Shown piece after piece: positions 1 through 9,899 of a stretch of DNA of 51,129 nt. The stretch's first letter is position 1. Each line of letters starts with the position of its first letter. This DNA comes from Nonomuraea spiralis (lineage in GTDB: Bacteria; Actinomycetota; Actinomycetes; Streptosporangiales; Streptosporangiaceae), in assembly GCF_014648435.1 (NCBI RefSeq), contig NZ_BMRC01000050.1, positions 1 through 51,129 on the forward strand. Reading direction: 5' to 3'. A program made the position numbers and the translations under genes. The notes beneath the pieces are model-generated. The model saw only the letters and a program-made list of their open reading frames with translations, searched no databases and had not been told where the DNA came from.

Positions 1-232
1 CCACGGACACCTCCAGCCAACTGCTACGCCGAACGCTGGGTCCGAACCGTCCGAGCCGAATGCACTGACCGCCTGCTGATCTACGACGAACGCCACCTGC
101 GATCCGTCCTGAACGAGTACGCCGAGCACGACAACGCGCACCGCCCACACCAGTCCCGCCAACAACGCCAACCTGATCAAGTCGAGCACGACGTGGTCCC
201 GCTGGAAGGCCGGATTCAACGCCGAAATGAGG
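1..232 (+). pseudogene. C-terminal fragment of integrase-core transposase
   Basis: An open frame enters from the left edge and reads NCYAERWVRTVRAECTDRLL then NEYAEHDNAHRPHQSR. This is the C-terminal part of the actinobacterial 'integrase core domain' transposases, including the last catalytic Glu region (AERW). It lacks everything upstream in this window and is cut by the IS3 terminal repeat at about 233. The frame runs on into the IS to a stop at 280-282. Family assignment is by recognisable motif; whether the missing N-terminus lies outside the window cannot be seen. Confidence 0.7.
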
Positions 233-1094
233 TTCCCCCAGTAGCACGGACATCCGAGGTGAGGTCACTCAGTGGTGTCTGAGGGCCGGTAGAGGCTCTC
301 GAACGTGACGGGACTGTGCATTTCGATGCTGGAATGGCATCGGTAGGGATCGTACCAGCATTCAATCCATTCGAAGATGGCGTTAGCGAGTTCGTCGCGT
401 TTTTCCAGATTCTGGTGTCGAGAAGTTCGAGCTGCATCGTTCCCCAGAACGACTCCATCATCGCATTGTCATGGCAGTCACCAACCGTTCCCATCGATCC
501 GAGCGGGCCGGCATCTCGCAAACGCTTGCCGAAGGCCCAAGACGTGTATTGCGTACCGTGGTCGGAGTGCAGAATGGTCGAGCGCGCGTCCGGTTTTCGC
601 CGGGCCACGGCCATCGCCATCGCTAACGCGTTCACCACCAGGTCGGTATTCTGACGAGCGTCGATGGACCAGCCGATGATCCGGCGCGAATAGGCGTCCA
701 TCACGGCGGCGCAATACAGCTTCCCTTCGCCGGTGGGATGCTCGGTGATGTCGGTCAGCCACAGCCGATCGGGCGCCTCGACGTCGAAGCTGCGTTGCAC
801 CAGGTCCTCCTCGGTAGCCTGGTTGACCAGGTTGCGGCGGCCCTTGCGCCGGTACACGCCCTGCAGGCCGGCCTCGCGCATGAGCCGCTCCACGCGCTTG
901 CGGTTGACCTTCTCGCCCAGCCCGAGCGTGAGCTCGGCATGCACCCGCGGCGAGCCGTAACTGCCACGCGAGTCCGCGTGTACCTGACGGATTTTTTTGG
1001 TGAGTTCTTTGTTGCGGAGCGCACGTGGCGGCTCGGGCCGACCGAGCCAGTCGTAATATCCCGATGTCGACACCCGGAGTACTCGGCAGGCCAC
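216..1094 (-). CDS. IS3 transposase OrfB, frameshifted near its C-terminus
   Basis: DDE transposase OrfB of an IS3-family element. It carries the HTH_21-like segment (SYGSPRVHAEL), the rve core starting at RLWLTDITEH, the second Asp in HSDHGTQYTS and the catalytic Glu in NAMMESFWG. The last roughly 45 codons are out of frame: an A5 run (400-404 as T5 on the plus strand) needs one more A to restore the normal IS3 tail (KKRDELANAIFEWIECWY), which would end at 265-267. The current frame ends instead at 216, inside the neighbouring fragment. Translation probably begins by -1 slippage from OrfA upstream of the first ATG, because homologous sequence (YSLVRELADDHIPVAV) continues in frame up to the OrfA stop. 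Confidence 0.8.
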   Translation of the reverse strand: MACRVLRVSTSGYYDWLGRPEPPRALRNKELTKKIRQVHADSRGSYGSPRVHAELTLGLGEKVNRKRVERLMREAGLQGVYRRKGRRNLVNQATEEDLVQRSFDVEAPDRLWLTDITEHPTGEGKLYCAAVMDAYSRRIIGWSIDARQNTDLVVNALAMAMAVARRKPDARSTILHSDHGTQYTSWAFGKRLRDAGPLGSMGTVGDCHDNAMMESFWGTMQLELLDTRIWKNATNSLTPSSNGLNAGTIPTDAIPASKCTVPSRSRASTGPQTPLSDLTSDVRATGGTSFRR

Positions 1095-1141
1095 CGCGAC
1101 CGGAATATGGTCATCGGCAAGCTCACGGACCAGCGAGTAGA

Positions 1142-1435
1142 TTACTTTGGGAGGACGTTCTCCCGGGCGAAGTACGCCGCCGCCCGCTTGAGGATGTCGT
1201 TCTCCAGCTCCAGCTGTTTATTGCGGCGCCGTAGCTCGGCGAGTTCCTTCTTCTCCGCGCTGGTCAGCTGTTCGCCGACGCCGCCATTTTCCTCGACCTC
1301 GGTCTGTCTGAGCCAGTTCTGCAGACACGACCGGCTGACACCCAGATCCTTGGCGAGTTGGAGAAGCGGTTTGTCACCTTGGCGCGCAAGCTCGACCGCG
1401 CGGCGCCGGAACTCGGGAGGGTGAGGTGCGGGCAT
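1142..1435 (-). CDS. IS3 transposase OrfA (HTH_Tnp_1)
   Basis: Small HTH protein of an IS3 element, starting MPAPHPPEFRRRAVELAR, with a helix-turn-helix (LAKDLGVSRSCLQNWLRQ) followed by a leucine-rich coiled coil (KELAELRRRNKQLELE). It binds the IS ends and is fused to OrfB by frameshifting. The start at 1435 is preferred over an ATG three codons upstream, because the AAGG ribosome site touches that earlier ATG. The gene ends with CCCAAAG followed at once by TAA. Confidence 0.85.
   Translation of the reverse strand: MPAPHPPEFRRRAVELARQGDKPLLQLAKDLGVSRSCLQNWLRQTEVEENGGVGEQLTSAEKKELAELRRRNKQLELENDILKRAAAYFARENVLPK
1145..1151 (-). promoter_or_regulatory. -1 programmed frameshift heptamer C CCA AAG
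   Basis: Read on the minus strand in the OrfA frame, the last codons before the TAA stop are ctC CCA AAG. This fits the X XXY YYZ slippery heptamer. A -1 slip gives GTA ATC TAC and enters the OrfB frame directly. Such fusion is known for IS3 elements; use of this heptamer here is inferred. Confidence 0.6.
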
Positions 1436-1532
1436 GAAGGACATCCTTCCTGATGATCAAGGGTGACCTCAGGTCAAGTGTCCGGAGAACTGGGGGAAGC
1501 TCAGGAGTGCTCGTGGCAGGTTTTGCCCTCGG

Positions 1533-2717
1533 TCACCAGGATACGGGCAGGCGGTGCACGCCGTAGATCGTCATGTCCGTACGCATGGGCACCTCCTGTG
1601 ACGGCACGGCCAGCCGCAGGTGCGGGAAACGGTCGAACAGCGCCCGGTACGCGATGCGCATCTCGATCCTGGCGAGCTGATGGCCCAGGCACTGGTGGAT
1701 GCCGTGGCCGAAGGCCAGGTGCCCGGCTTTGGCGGGTTTGGTGACGTCGAGCGTCTCGGGGTCGTCGAAGCGTTCGGGGTCGCGGTTGGCGGCAGGGATG
1801 GAGAGCGTCACCACCTGGCCCTTCCTGATCGTCCGTCCGGCGATCTCGACGTCCTCCTGCGCGGCCCGCAGCGGCCCGAGATGGGCGACGGACAGGTGAC
1901 GCAGCAGCTCCTCGACCGCGCCGTCCCACAGGGACGGGTCCGCGCGCAGGGCGGCGAGCTGGCCCGGGTGCTCCAGCAGCGCGTACGCGCCCAGGCCGAG
2001 CATGGAGGCCGTGGTCTCGTGGCCGGCGACCAGGAGCAGCATCGCCATGCCCGTGATCTCCTCGACGGGCAGCTCGCCGCCCGAGACCAGGCCGCTGAGC
2101 AGGTCGTCCGCCGGCTGGGCGCGTTTGGCGCCGACGAGCTCGTACAGGTAGCCGAACAAGGAGGCCATCGCCGCAGTGACTTCCTCCGCGGTGGATCCGA
2201 CGCGCAGCGCGGTGGCGGAGTCGTGCTGGAAGCGGTCGCGGTCGGCGTACGGGACGCCGAGCAGCTCGCAGATGACCAGGGACGGCACGGGCAGAGCGAA
2301 CTCCCGTACCAGCTCAGCGGGCGCGCCCTTGGCTTCCATGGCGTCAAGGGCCTGGGCGGTGATCCGTTCGATCCCGGGTTCCAGCGCCTTCAGCCTGCGT
2401 ACGGTGAACTGGGCAGACAGGTGGCGGCGCAGGCGGGTGTGGTCAGGCGGGTCGAGCTGCATGAAGAAGCCCGGCGGCTGGACGAAACCGGCAGGGTCGA
2501 GCCCCTCCCAGGCGATCGGCCAGCGCAGGTTCTCCAACCGGCTGCTGAAGCGGGGGTCGGCCAGCACGGCGCGCGCGGCCGCGTAGCCGGTCACGAGCCA
2601 GCCCTCGTGGCCCCCCGGATAGGTCAGGGAGTGAATCGGCGCCTGTTCTTGCCAGCGCCGCAGGTCATCCGGCGGGTCGAACGGCGACGAGCGGACGACG
2701 GGGAAGACAACGGCCAT
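1533..2717 (-). CDS. Cytochrome P450 (bacterial class I type)
   Basis: A 394-residue soluble heme monooxygenase of normal length. Visible motifs are the I-helix oxygen-activating AGHETT (231-236), the K-helix ExxR (E270-R273) and the heme loop FGHGIHQCLG (336-345) with Cys343 as thiolate ligand. There is no membrane anchor. A clear AAGGAG lies upstream of the ATG. Substrate is unknown and no ferredoxin follows: a GTGA stop/start overlap opens only an 11-codon frame before the IS3 end, so a downstream partner may have been lost. The gene probably answers to the adjacent TetR regulator through the palindromes in its leader. Confidence 0.93.
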   Translation of the reverse strand: MAVVFPVVRSSPFDPPDDLRRWQEQAPIHSLTYPGGHEGWLVTGYAAARAVLADPRFSSRLENLRWPIAWEGLDPAGFVQPPGFFMQLDPPDHTRLRRHLSAQFTVRRLKALEPGIERITAQALDAMEAKGAPAELVREFALPVPSLVICELLGVPYADRDRFQHDSATALRVGSTAEEVTAAMASLFGYLYELVGAKRAQPADDLLSGLVSGGELPVEEITGMAMLLLVAGHETTASMLGLGAYALLEHPGQLAALRADPSLWDGAVEELLRHLSVAHLGPLRAAQEDVEIAGRTIRKGQVVTLSIPAANRDPERFDDPETLDVTKPAKAGHLAFGHGIHQCLGHQLARIEMRIAYRALFDRFPHLRLAVPSQEVPMRTDMTIYGVHRLPVSW

Positions 2718-2743
2718 GATCGACTCCTTACAGGCAGGACACC

Positions 2744-2776
2744 CTCTACACCTATAGAGGCTCTACATCCGTAGAG
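2744..2776. promoter_or_regulatory. Two tandem 16-bp palindromes, TetR operator candidates
   Basis: CTCTACACCTATAGAG (2744-2759) and CTCTACATCCGTAGAG (2761-2776) stand one base apart, 27-60 bases upstream of the P450 start and between P450 and the tetR gene. The second is a perfect CTCTAC/GTAGAG dyad, the first a CTCTA/TAGAG dyad. Position and symmetry fit binding by two TetR dimers; binding is inferred. Confidence 0.65.
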
Positions 2777-2822
2777 TAGCGTAGGCGTGTGTCAGTCCCT
2801 CGGGGGATGCCCGGTGAGCGGG

Positions 2823-3392
2823 TCAGCGCTCGCCGACGGTGGCGAGCAGCGCGCGGATCTTGGGACGCAGGTCCGGGACCGCCGCTCCGGGGTCCCCGGT
2901 GAACAGCCGGTCCAGAAGCAGGCCGTCGGCGTAGGCGATCAGGTCGCCGGCCCAGAGGTCGGCATCGGGGATGCCTGACGCGTCCAGCAATCCGGTGACC
3001 AGGTCGCGCAGGTGGGCGCGGTTGGCCGCGAGCACCTCGCGCAGTTCTGGACGCCGGGTGGCCTCCAGCGAGAGCTCGTACCTGGCCAGTTGGCGGTCGC
3101 GGCTGGCCGTGAGCCACTGCCCGACGAGCCAGGCCACCGCCTCGACCAGGCCCTCCCGTCCGGTCGCGGACACCTGCAGTCGCTGCTTCAGCGCGGCGAT
3201 CTCGGTGGCGGTGTGCTCGGCCAGGCGTTCGACCGCGGCCTGGAGCAGCCCCTGCCGCGTGCGGAAATAGTACGACGTGGAGCCTTCCGGCAGGCCTGCC
3301 GCCCGATCGACGGCGCGGTGGGTCAGGCCGCGCATGCCTTCCGCGGCGAGGAGCCCGATCGCCACGTCGGCGATCTCCTGTCGTCTGGACAC
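2823..3392 (-). CDS. TetR/AcrR-family transcriptional regulator
   Basis: About 189 residues. The N-terminal TetR HTH reads RRQEIADVAIGLLAAEGMRG then HRAVDRAAGLPEGSTSYYF, the canonical operator-reading helices with the Tyr-Tyr-Phe end. The remaining helical ligand-binding domain is not informative about ligand. The start is set at GTG (3392) because the HTH begins immediately after it; upstream in-frame sequence is low-complexity and unlike the family. It is encoded just upstream of the P450 on the same strand and is the likely repressor acting at the tandem palindromes in between. Confidence 0.88.
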   Translation of the reverse strand: MSRRQEIADVAIGLLAAEGMRGLTHRAVDRAAGLPEGSTSYYFRTRQGLLQAAVERLAEHTATEIAALKQRLQVSATGREGLVEAVAWLVGQWLTASRDRQLARYELSLEATRRPELREVLAANRAHLRDLVTGLLDASGIPDADLWAGDLIAYADGLLLDRLFTGDPGAAVPDLRPKIRALLATVGER

Positions 3393-3500
3393 CCGGCCGA
3401 GTGTAGCGGCGCTCCGCCGACCGGCCGCTGAGCTCCGATTCCGAGGACCATCTGTCGGGCCGGTGCCGGGCATGCTCCCGACGGTAGAAGGCCGCACGGC

Positions 3501-3713
3501 GTGCTACCGGTCGTCGACCGACATCTGCTGCTGTTTCAGCGGTGGGTGACTGAGTGGCTCGCCGGCATCGACGATGTCGAGCACCGTCGCCTACTCGAAC
3601 GCTTCGCCACCTGGCACCTGCAGCGCGAGCTCCGCACAATCGCCGAACAGCAATCATCGGCATACCTCCACCGGGCCGGGCCGGTTCAGCTTCATGGTCG
3701 CCACCGACCCTGA
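3501..3713 (+). pseudogene. Site-specific integrase fragment
   Basis: The frame contains DRHLLLFQRWVTEWLAGIDD and RLLERFATWHLQRELRTIAE. This resembles the N-terminal region of actinobacterial tyrosine-integrase-like proteins (pattern 'RLL.RFA.WH.QR.LR'). The rest of the protein is absent and the frame soon stops, so this is a scrap. Confidence 0.45.
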
Positions 3714-4202
3714 CGCCGACCGGCCCGACCTGGAGATCCGGCTCATGACCTCGGACGACACGGTGGCAGACATGCTTGACCTGGTCGACGTGCAGGCTGC
3801 ACGCGGCGTGGACGGGCCTGGCGGGTGGCTGTCAGGCACCGACCGCTCCGGCGTCCTGAAATTCCAGGTTCGGCTCAACGGACCTGAGCACAACCGGGTC
3901 AACATGGCCCTGTCCTCCGGCGTCGGCAAGACCCCCGCCGACGTGCTGTCGGCGATACAGCTGGTAGCCGACCTTCCATCTGCCACCGGCATCGTCGTCG
4001 CGGTGCGCGGCGGTCGCCCCATCATCTCGCTCTGGCGACCGGAGGAATCCGAAGTGCGCGCCTCACCCCTGCCGGACATGGTCCGATGGGCGGTCACCCT
4101 CCTGCAGGCGCGCTCACCGTGCAGGCTCACACCTTCCACCGTGTCAGTGTCGCCGACCTGGACAGGCTCGTCCCCGAGCAGGTCGGCGAACTCATCCAGC
4201 TA

Positions 4203-4203
<1 letters not shown>
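3694..4203 (+). CDS. Unknown protein, 3' end cut by IS630
   Basis: The frame from ATG 3694 (MVATDPDADRPDLEIRLM...) has coding-type codon bias to about position 4100. No family is recognised. After that a second frame looks more protein-like (VSVADLDRLVPEQVGELIQ, very high GC3), which suggests a frameshift near 4100-4115. Whichever frame is right, the gene runs into the IS630 left end at 4203. The coding sequence is therefore truncated, and the last residues come from the target site or the IS. Confidence 0.45.
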
Positions 4204-5420
<1,217 letters not shown>

Positions 5421-5444
5421 TGTCATGCGCCGGAAGTTTCACAC

Positions 5445-6053
5445 TTAAGTATCTTGCTGGTTTTCGGTGGTCAGCGGCTTAGTCTTGGCGAGGTAGTCGG
5501 CGAGGGTTTTGAGGATCTCGTCGGCGGTCTTGGTCCAGGTGAACGGCCGCGGGTCCTCGTTCCAGGTGTCGATCCATGCCTTGATGTCGTTCTCGAGAGC
5601 CTTCACGGAGGTGTGGACGCCACGGCGGATCAGCTTGTCGGTCAGCAGGCCGAACCATCGCTCGACCTGGTTGACCCAGGAGGATCCGGTCGGGGTGAAG
5701 TGGACGTGGAAGCGGGGGTGCTTGCCCAGCCACGCCTTGATCTCGGCAGTGTTGTGGGTGGCATAGTTGTCACACACGAGGTGCACGTCGAGTCCGGCCG
5801 GCACCGCTTTGTCGATCGAGGTCAGGAACTTCTTGAACTCGATCGCCCGGTGGCGGCGGTGCAGTTGGCCGATCACGGTCCCGTCGGCAATGTTGAACGC
5901 GGCGAACAGGCTGGTGATGCCGTGCCGCAGATAGTCGTGGGTACGCCGCTCAGGCATGCCGGGCATCATCGGCAGCACCGGCTGGGAGCGGTCCAGCGCC
6001 TGGATCTGGCTCTTCTCGTCCACGCACAGCACCACCGCCTTCTCGGGCGTCAC
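5445..6053 (-). pseudogene. IS630-family transposase lacking its N-terminal half
   Basis: The DDE half of a second, different IS630 transposase (202 residues) is present: VLCVDEKSQIQAL, LVCDNYATHNT and SSWVNQVERWF, with an intact C-terminus. The HTH region that should precede PEKAVV is missing and the sequence changes abruptly at about 6053. It lies tail-to-tail with the intact IS630. Its right terminal repeat appears to start at 5420 (GTGTCATGCGCCGGAAG). Confidence 0.85.
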
Positions 6054-6465
6054 GCACGGATGTCAGACAGACTGACCGCCCCATTGCCGTACCAGCAGGC
6101 CGACAGTCACATGCAAGATCGCGGCTGGGGCCTTCTCCCAGTCGGCAGCCGCTGTTGGATCAAGCGCAGCCAACCCACGCCACCGCACTGAACCGCAGCG
6201 CCGGGAACCACCTGACCTGTTGGAGACGCTGGGGAGGCCTGGCAGCGCAGAGGCGCCCCGAACAGCGCCACAGATGGCTCGCCGGAGCCTTCCGCCGTTC
6301 GGCAAGAAGTCGCCCGGCATTCGCTTCCTCCCCATGCAAGCCGTCACGCTCCTCTGCGAGCGTGACGAAGGGCCGCAGGTTCACCTGCTCCGCCCCACTT
6401 CGTGCGCAAGCTCATGGGCCACCCGAGAACGACGCACCAGGTATTCCAGATGAAAGGTATGTCCC
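6054..6465. other. No confident gene; degraded DNA with possible scraps
   Basis: A minus-strand frame (6063-6347) ends LDPTAAADWEKAPAAILHV and could be a transposase scrap. Around 6400 the plus strand reads FVRKLMGHPRTT, vaguely like a recombinase C-terminus. Neither can be assigned firmly. Confidence 0.3.
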
Positions 6466-8085
6466 ATGTGCCGCACCCATGCACACTCCCACAGCGCACC
6501 GGAAGGAACGGCTGCGTTCGCCGACTTGTCCGTCTCAGAGACCGAGCTGTCGCCCGCCGACCTCGGTCGGCGCCGCTTTCTGCTGAACAGTGGGCTGCTC
6601 GGCATCAGCAGTCTCGGCGTCACCGCTCTGGGAGGGCTGACCACGCGTCCCGCCGCCGCAACCAGCAGAGGCTCCCGCGCGCTTCACTGGCTGGCCGGCG
6701 ACCATCACGTTCATACGCAGTACAGCTACGACGGCATGTACACCATTGAGCAGCAGGCTGCGGGCGCTCTCAAGCACGGCCTGGACTGGCTGGTCATCAC
6801 CGACCACGGGCACGCCGCGCACGAGAAGTTCGCGGTCGAGTCCACTTTTGCCGACATCCTCACCTCCCGGGCCAAGCACCCTGGGCTGCTGTTGTGGCAG
6901 GGACTCGAATGGAACGTTCCCGGAGGCGAGCACGCCACGGTGTTCTTCGACGGTGCTCGCGATGAGATCCAACTGCTGCGCGCGTTCGAGCGGCTCTTCG
7001 ACTCCAGGATCAACGGCACCGGCGCCAGCAGCCCGGCGAACGAGGCCAAGGCGCTGGAGGCGCTCGCCTGGCTCGAGACCGCGCTGCGCACGGGTTCGGC
7101 GAGTTCCGCGCTGTTCCTGATCAACCACGTGATGCGGCGCGGCAGGTACTCCCCGCGTGACCTGCGCACCTATCGCGACAAGGCGCCGAACATCGCAGTC
7201 GGCATGGAGGGCGCGCCTGGCGCCCAGAACGAACCCAGGGCCCGCGGCGACTTCAACAACACCGCCGACGCCGACTCCTGGGCCGGCTGGCGGCCGGAAC
7301 ACTTCCCGACGTACGGCGGCTTCGACTCCATGACCGGAATCCTGGGCGGCATGTGGGACTCGATGCTCGCCGAGGGCAAGGGCTGGTGGATCACTGCCAA
7401 CTCCGACGGCCACTTCTACAACGGTGACACGATCGTCGAGCCCTCCCGACCTGCTGACTGGTACGACCAGCACGGTAGATACCCCGATCCCATCGACGGC
7501 GGCGTCCCGCTGCGGCACGCCGACTTCTGGCCCGGTCAGTTCAGCCGCACGGTTGTAGGGACGACCTCACGCAGCTATGGCGCGGTCATGGAGGCGATCA
7601 AGGCCGGGCGATCCTGGGTGTCGATGGGCGGCCTCATCGACGGGCTGCACGTCGACGCGCACGCCCCCGGCAATGCCCCGGCCACATTCGGCGGACGGCT
7701 GTCGGTGCGGCGCGGCGACGACGTCACCGTCACCATTTCCGTCGATCTCGCCGGCCGTCCTAACGCCAATGAAGAGATCCCCCGGCTCGCCCGCCTGGAT
7801 CTGATCCGTGGTGCGATCACCGGGCCGGCCGCCGACCCCGACGTCTTCACCGCCCCGGACGTGAGTGTGGTCGAGTCGTTCATGCCGAAGGGCAAGGGCC
7901 GGGTCGCCCAGTTCCACTACAAGTTCCGCGACGTGCGCGAGCCGTTCTACTTCCGGCTGCGTGGCACCGACGGCAGGCGCAGCGCTCCCGGCGGGATGGA
8001 GCCGGCGGCGGACACAGGCCGCAACGAGAACCCCTGGCACGACCTCTGGTGCTACACCAATCCCACCTTCGTAGAACTGACATAG
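6466..8085 (+). CDS. Tat-exported PHP-domain phosphoesterase-like protein
   Basis: 539 residues. Near the N-terminus a twin-arginine signal (LGRRRFLLNSGLLGISS, about 33-50) precedes a hydrophobic stretch and an Ala-rich cleavage region, implying folded export. A PHP metal-binding fold follows: DHHVHTQYSYDG (HxH motif), VITDHGHAAHE, a conserved Glu in LEWNVPGGEHA, and ITANSDGHF near the end of the domain. A beta-rich C-terminal part follows. PHP enzymes hydrolyse phosphoesters using two or three metals; the substrate is not evident. AAAGG stands 9 bases before the ATG. No operon partner is seen, and a strong hairpin follows the stop. Confidence 0.88.
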   Translation: MCRTHAHSHSAPEGTAAFADLSVSETELSPADLGRRRFLLNSGLLGISSLGVTALGGLTTRPAAATSRGSRALHWLAGDHHVHTQYSYDGMYTIEQQAAGALKHGLDWLVITDHGHAAHEKFAVESTFADILTSRAKHPGLLLWQGLEWNVPGGEHATVFFDGARDEIQLLRAFERLFDSRINGTGASSPANEAKALEALAWLETALRTGSASSALFLINHVMRRGRYSPRDLRTYRDKAPNIAVGMEGAPGAQNEPRARGDFNNTADADSWAGWRPEHFPTYGGFDSMTGILGGMWDSMLAEGKGWWITANSDGHFYNGDTIVEPSRPADWYDQHGRYPDPIDGGVPLRHADFWPGQFSRTVVGTTSRSYGAVMEAIKAGRSWVSMGGLIDGLHVDAHAPGNAPATFGGRLSVRRGDDVTVTISVDLAGRPNANEEIPRLARLDLIRGAITGPAADPDVFTAPDVSVVESFMPKGKGRVAQFHYKFRDVREPFYFRLRGTDGRRSAPGGMEPAADTGRNENPWHDLWCYTNPTFVELT

Positions 8086-8105
8086 AACGATTCGACGACA
8101 CCCGT

Positions 8106-8132
8106 CCCACTCGAAACATGGTTTCGAGTGGG
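8106..8132 (+). terminator. Perfect 12-bp stem hairpin after the PHP gene
   Basis: CCCACTCGAAAC, loop ATG, GTTTCGAGTGGG. It starts 20 bases after the PHP-gene stop. There is no U-tract, as is common for actinomycete terminators. Confidence 0.7.
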
Positions 8133-8213
8133 AGCGGGGATTCGCCGTGCGACCAGAGCGACAACTGGGACCATCGCAGGGTGTAGCTCTCGCTTGTCCA
8201 CCGGCCGGTAAGA

Positions 8214-8300
8214 GGTCTGATCGGTCTGCTGACGGTGCTCATGCGCTCTGGTCTGTCCAAGGACGTTGAGCTACTGGTGCTCCGGCACCAGCTCCGATGG
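8214..8300 (+). pseudogene. N-terminal scrap of integrase-type transposase
   Basis: The reading LIGLLTVLMRSGLSKDVELL then VLRHQL matches the beginning of actinobacterial integrase-core transposases ('..SKDVE.LVLRHQ.AVL'). The rest is absent. Confidence 0.45.
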
Positions 8301-8500
8301 CCGACCGCAGTGGCACCGTGGCGTTCTCCACCCCTGACCGGTCCAGCGGCACACTGGTGCTCGGCGTGCTGACCGTCGAGGAGAACGCGACCGCCTATCT
8401 CGCGCGCCCGGAACACGCCTTCACCGGCATCGCACCCGGCGCCTGCGAGCTGCGTCGCCACCGTGAGCAGGCGGACCAGGTCCGGCTCGTCGCCGGCTGA
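8297..8500 (+). pseudogene. Fragment of an unknown protein C-terminus
   Basis: The frame gives LVLGVLTVEENATAYLARPE and CELRRHREQADQVRLVAG before its stop. It reads like a real C-terminus with coding codon bias, but has no start of its own and abuts a transposase scrap. Family not recognised. Confidence 0.35.
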
Positions 8501-8756
8501 GGCCCTGCGCCACCGGATGTCACGTTCCGGAAGGTGATGGCCTGCCGGCGCGCTCTGTCGGCGTGCCGGCGGAGGAGCGTGCGCGGGGAGCCGATCAACC
8601 TCGGCCGGCTACGTCGCCACTCGGCGGCGCCCTCGTCACAGCCACCGGCATCACCCGGTCCACCCACGACAGCCGCCGCCGTAGCGGAAGTAGCCCGACG
8701 GGCTGTTGGCCATGCGGTCGAAGATCGACGGGTCGGACTCGATCCGACTGGAACTG

Positions 8757-9197
8757 CTACGGCGAGATGAGCGCGTTGCTGATCGCGGTCTGGTCCTCGC
8801 CCTTGTCGTCGATGAGGCGCTGCACGATCGTGTCGTTGTTCAGGCCCATGTCAAGGACGATCTTGTCCGGGCCGGCGAACCGCACCTGGTCGCTGTCGGC
8901 CGTCCAGTTCGGGTTGCGGTCCAGCACCGCCTGCGACCCCTTGCGGAAGCTCGTCACCTGGTACGGGCCGCTGGCGACCGGGTGCTCGCCGTACGTCTCC
9001 GGCTTGGTGTCGGCCGCGGCCGGCACCGGCGCGAAGGCCGGCATGCTGACGATCCACGGCCAGTTGCCGAACGGACGCTTCAGCCGGAAGGCGATCTTGT
9101 GGTCACCGGCGACCTCGATGGAGTCGAGCTCCTTGCCGTCGTACGGGCCGTCGTAGTCGGTGCCGCCGATGCTCCCGAACCGGTGAGTTGCTGGGCA
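8757..9197 (-). pseudogene. Fragment of ABC-transporter solute-binding protein (SBP_bac_5)
   Basis: Open minus-strand sequence from just after the response-regulator stop reads DYDGPYDGKELDSIEV, FRLKRPFGNWPWIVSMPAFA, ASGPYQVTSFRKGSQAVLDR and NPNWTADSD. This is the middle of a family-5 oligopeptide-binding lipoprotein. There is no start, signal peptide or C-terminal domain; a stop at 8757 truncates it. Scraps further left on the same strand (SDPSIFDRMANSPSGYF) may come from the same gene after a deletion. Confidence 0.8.
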
Positions 9198-9899
9198 TCA
9201 GGTGCGGTCTCCGGCTCCAGGGACGATCAAGCCGGTCTCGTATGCGATGACCACGGCTTGGGCGCGGCTGGACAGCTTGAGCTTGGTCATGAGGCGGCCC
9301 AGGTGGGATTTGACGGTGGCCTCGGCGATGTTCAGGCGGGTGGCGATCTGCTGGTTGGTCAGGCCCTGGCCGACCAGGTGGAGCACGGCGGTTTCCTGGC
9401 TGGTGAGCCGGGCGAGTTCCTCGGGCCGGCGCCGGTTGGGTTCGGGCGCGGTGACGAAATGGTGGACCAGGCGCCGGGTGACGCTGGGCGCCAGCAGCAC
9501 CTCGCCGCGGGCGACCGTGGCGATCGCGGCCAGCATCTGGTCGGCGGGGGTGTCCTTGAGCAGAAATCCCGAGGCGCCGGCGCGCAGGGCGGCGAAGACG
9601 TGTTCGTCCAGGTCGAAGGTGGTCAGGATGAGGATCTTCGGTGCCGGGCCGGCGGCGTGGGCGAGGATGTGGCGCGTGGCGGCGACGCCGTCCAGGTTGG
9701 GCATGCGGATGTCCATCAAGATGACATCCGGGGCGGTCGCCGCGGCCTGGGCGATGGCTTCGTGGCCGTCGGCGGCCTCGCCGACGACCGCGAGAGCGGC
9801 GTCGGTGCGGAGGAGGGCGACCAGGCCCGCGCGGACCAGGGCCTGGTCGTCGACGACCAGGACGCGGATGGTCCCGCGGTCGGTGCCGGGGCCGGTCAT
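9198..9899 (-). CDS. NarL/FixJ-type response regulator
   Basis: 233 residues. The REC domain (about 9-125) contains VLVVDDQALVRAGL, the phospho-acceptor Asp in VILMDIRMPNLDG, the Thr in ILTTFD and the Lys in FLLKDTPAD. A LuxR-type HTH follows: LTSQETAVLHLVGQGLTNQQ, then VKSHLGRLMTKL. The ATG overlaps the stop of the upstream sensor kinase gene by ATGA, so the pair is translationally coupled. The regulator most likely acts on its own operon or nearby export genes; targets are not visible. Confidence 0.93.
   Translation of the reverse strand: MTGPGTDRGTIRVLVVDDQALVRAGLVALLRTDAALAVVGEAADGHEAIAQAAATAPDVILMDIRMPNLDGVAATRHILAHAAGPAPKILILTTFDLDEHVFAALRAGASGFLLKDTPADQMLAAIATVARGEVLLAPSVTRRLVHHFVTAPEPNRRRPEELARLTSQETAVLHLVGQGLTNQQIATRLNIAEATVKSHLGRLMTKLKLSSRAQAVVIAYETGLIVPGAGDRT

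Larger units (their letters stand above)
233..1498 (-). mobile_element. IS3-family insertion sequence with terminal inverted repeats
   Basis: Two overlapping transposase frames on the minus strand are bounded by imperfect 36-bp inverted repeats at 233-268 and 1463-1498, with about 27 of 36 positions matching. Both start TTCCCCCAGT at the outer edge and share TGAGGTCAC at the inner edge. No clear 3-4 bp target duplication is visible: the left flank reads gagg, the right flank gctc. The element may therefore have lost its duplication by recombination. The left flank is another transposase fragment; the right flank is the 3' end of a P450 gene. Confidence 0.8.

Noticed and set aside
5454..6191. 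Long plus-strand frame opposite the second IS630
   Set aside because: It is Val/Gly/Asp-rich antisense shadow of the transposase; the minus-strand frame has DDE motifs.
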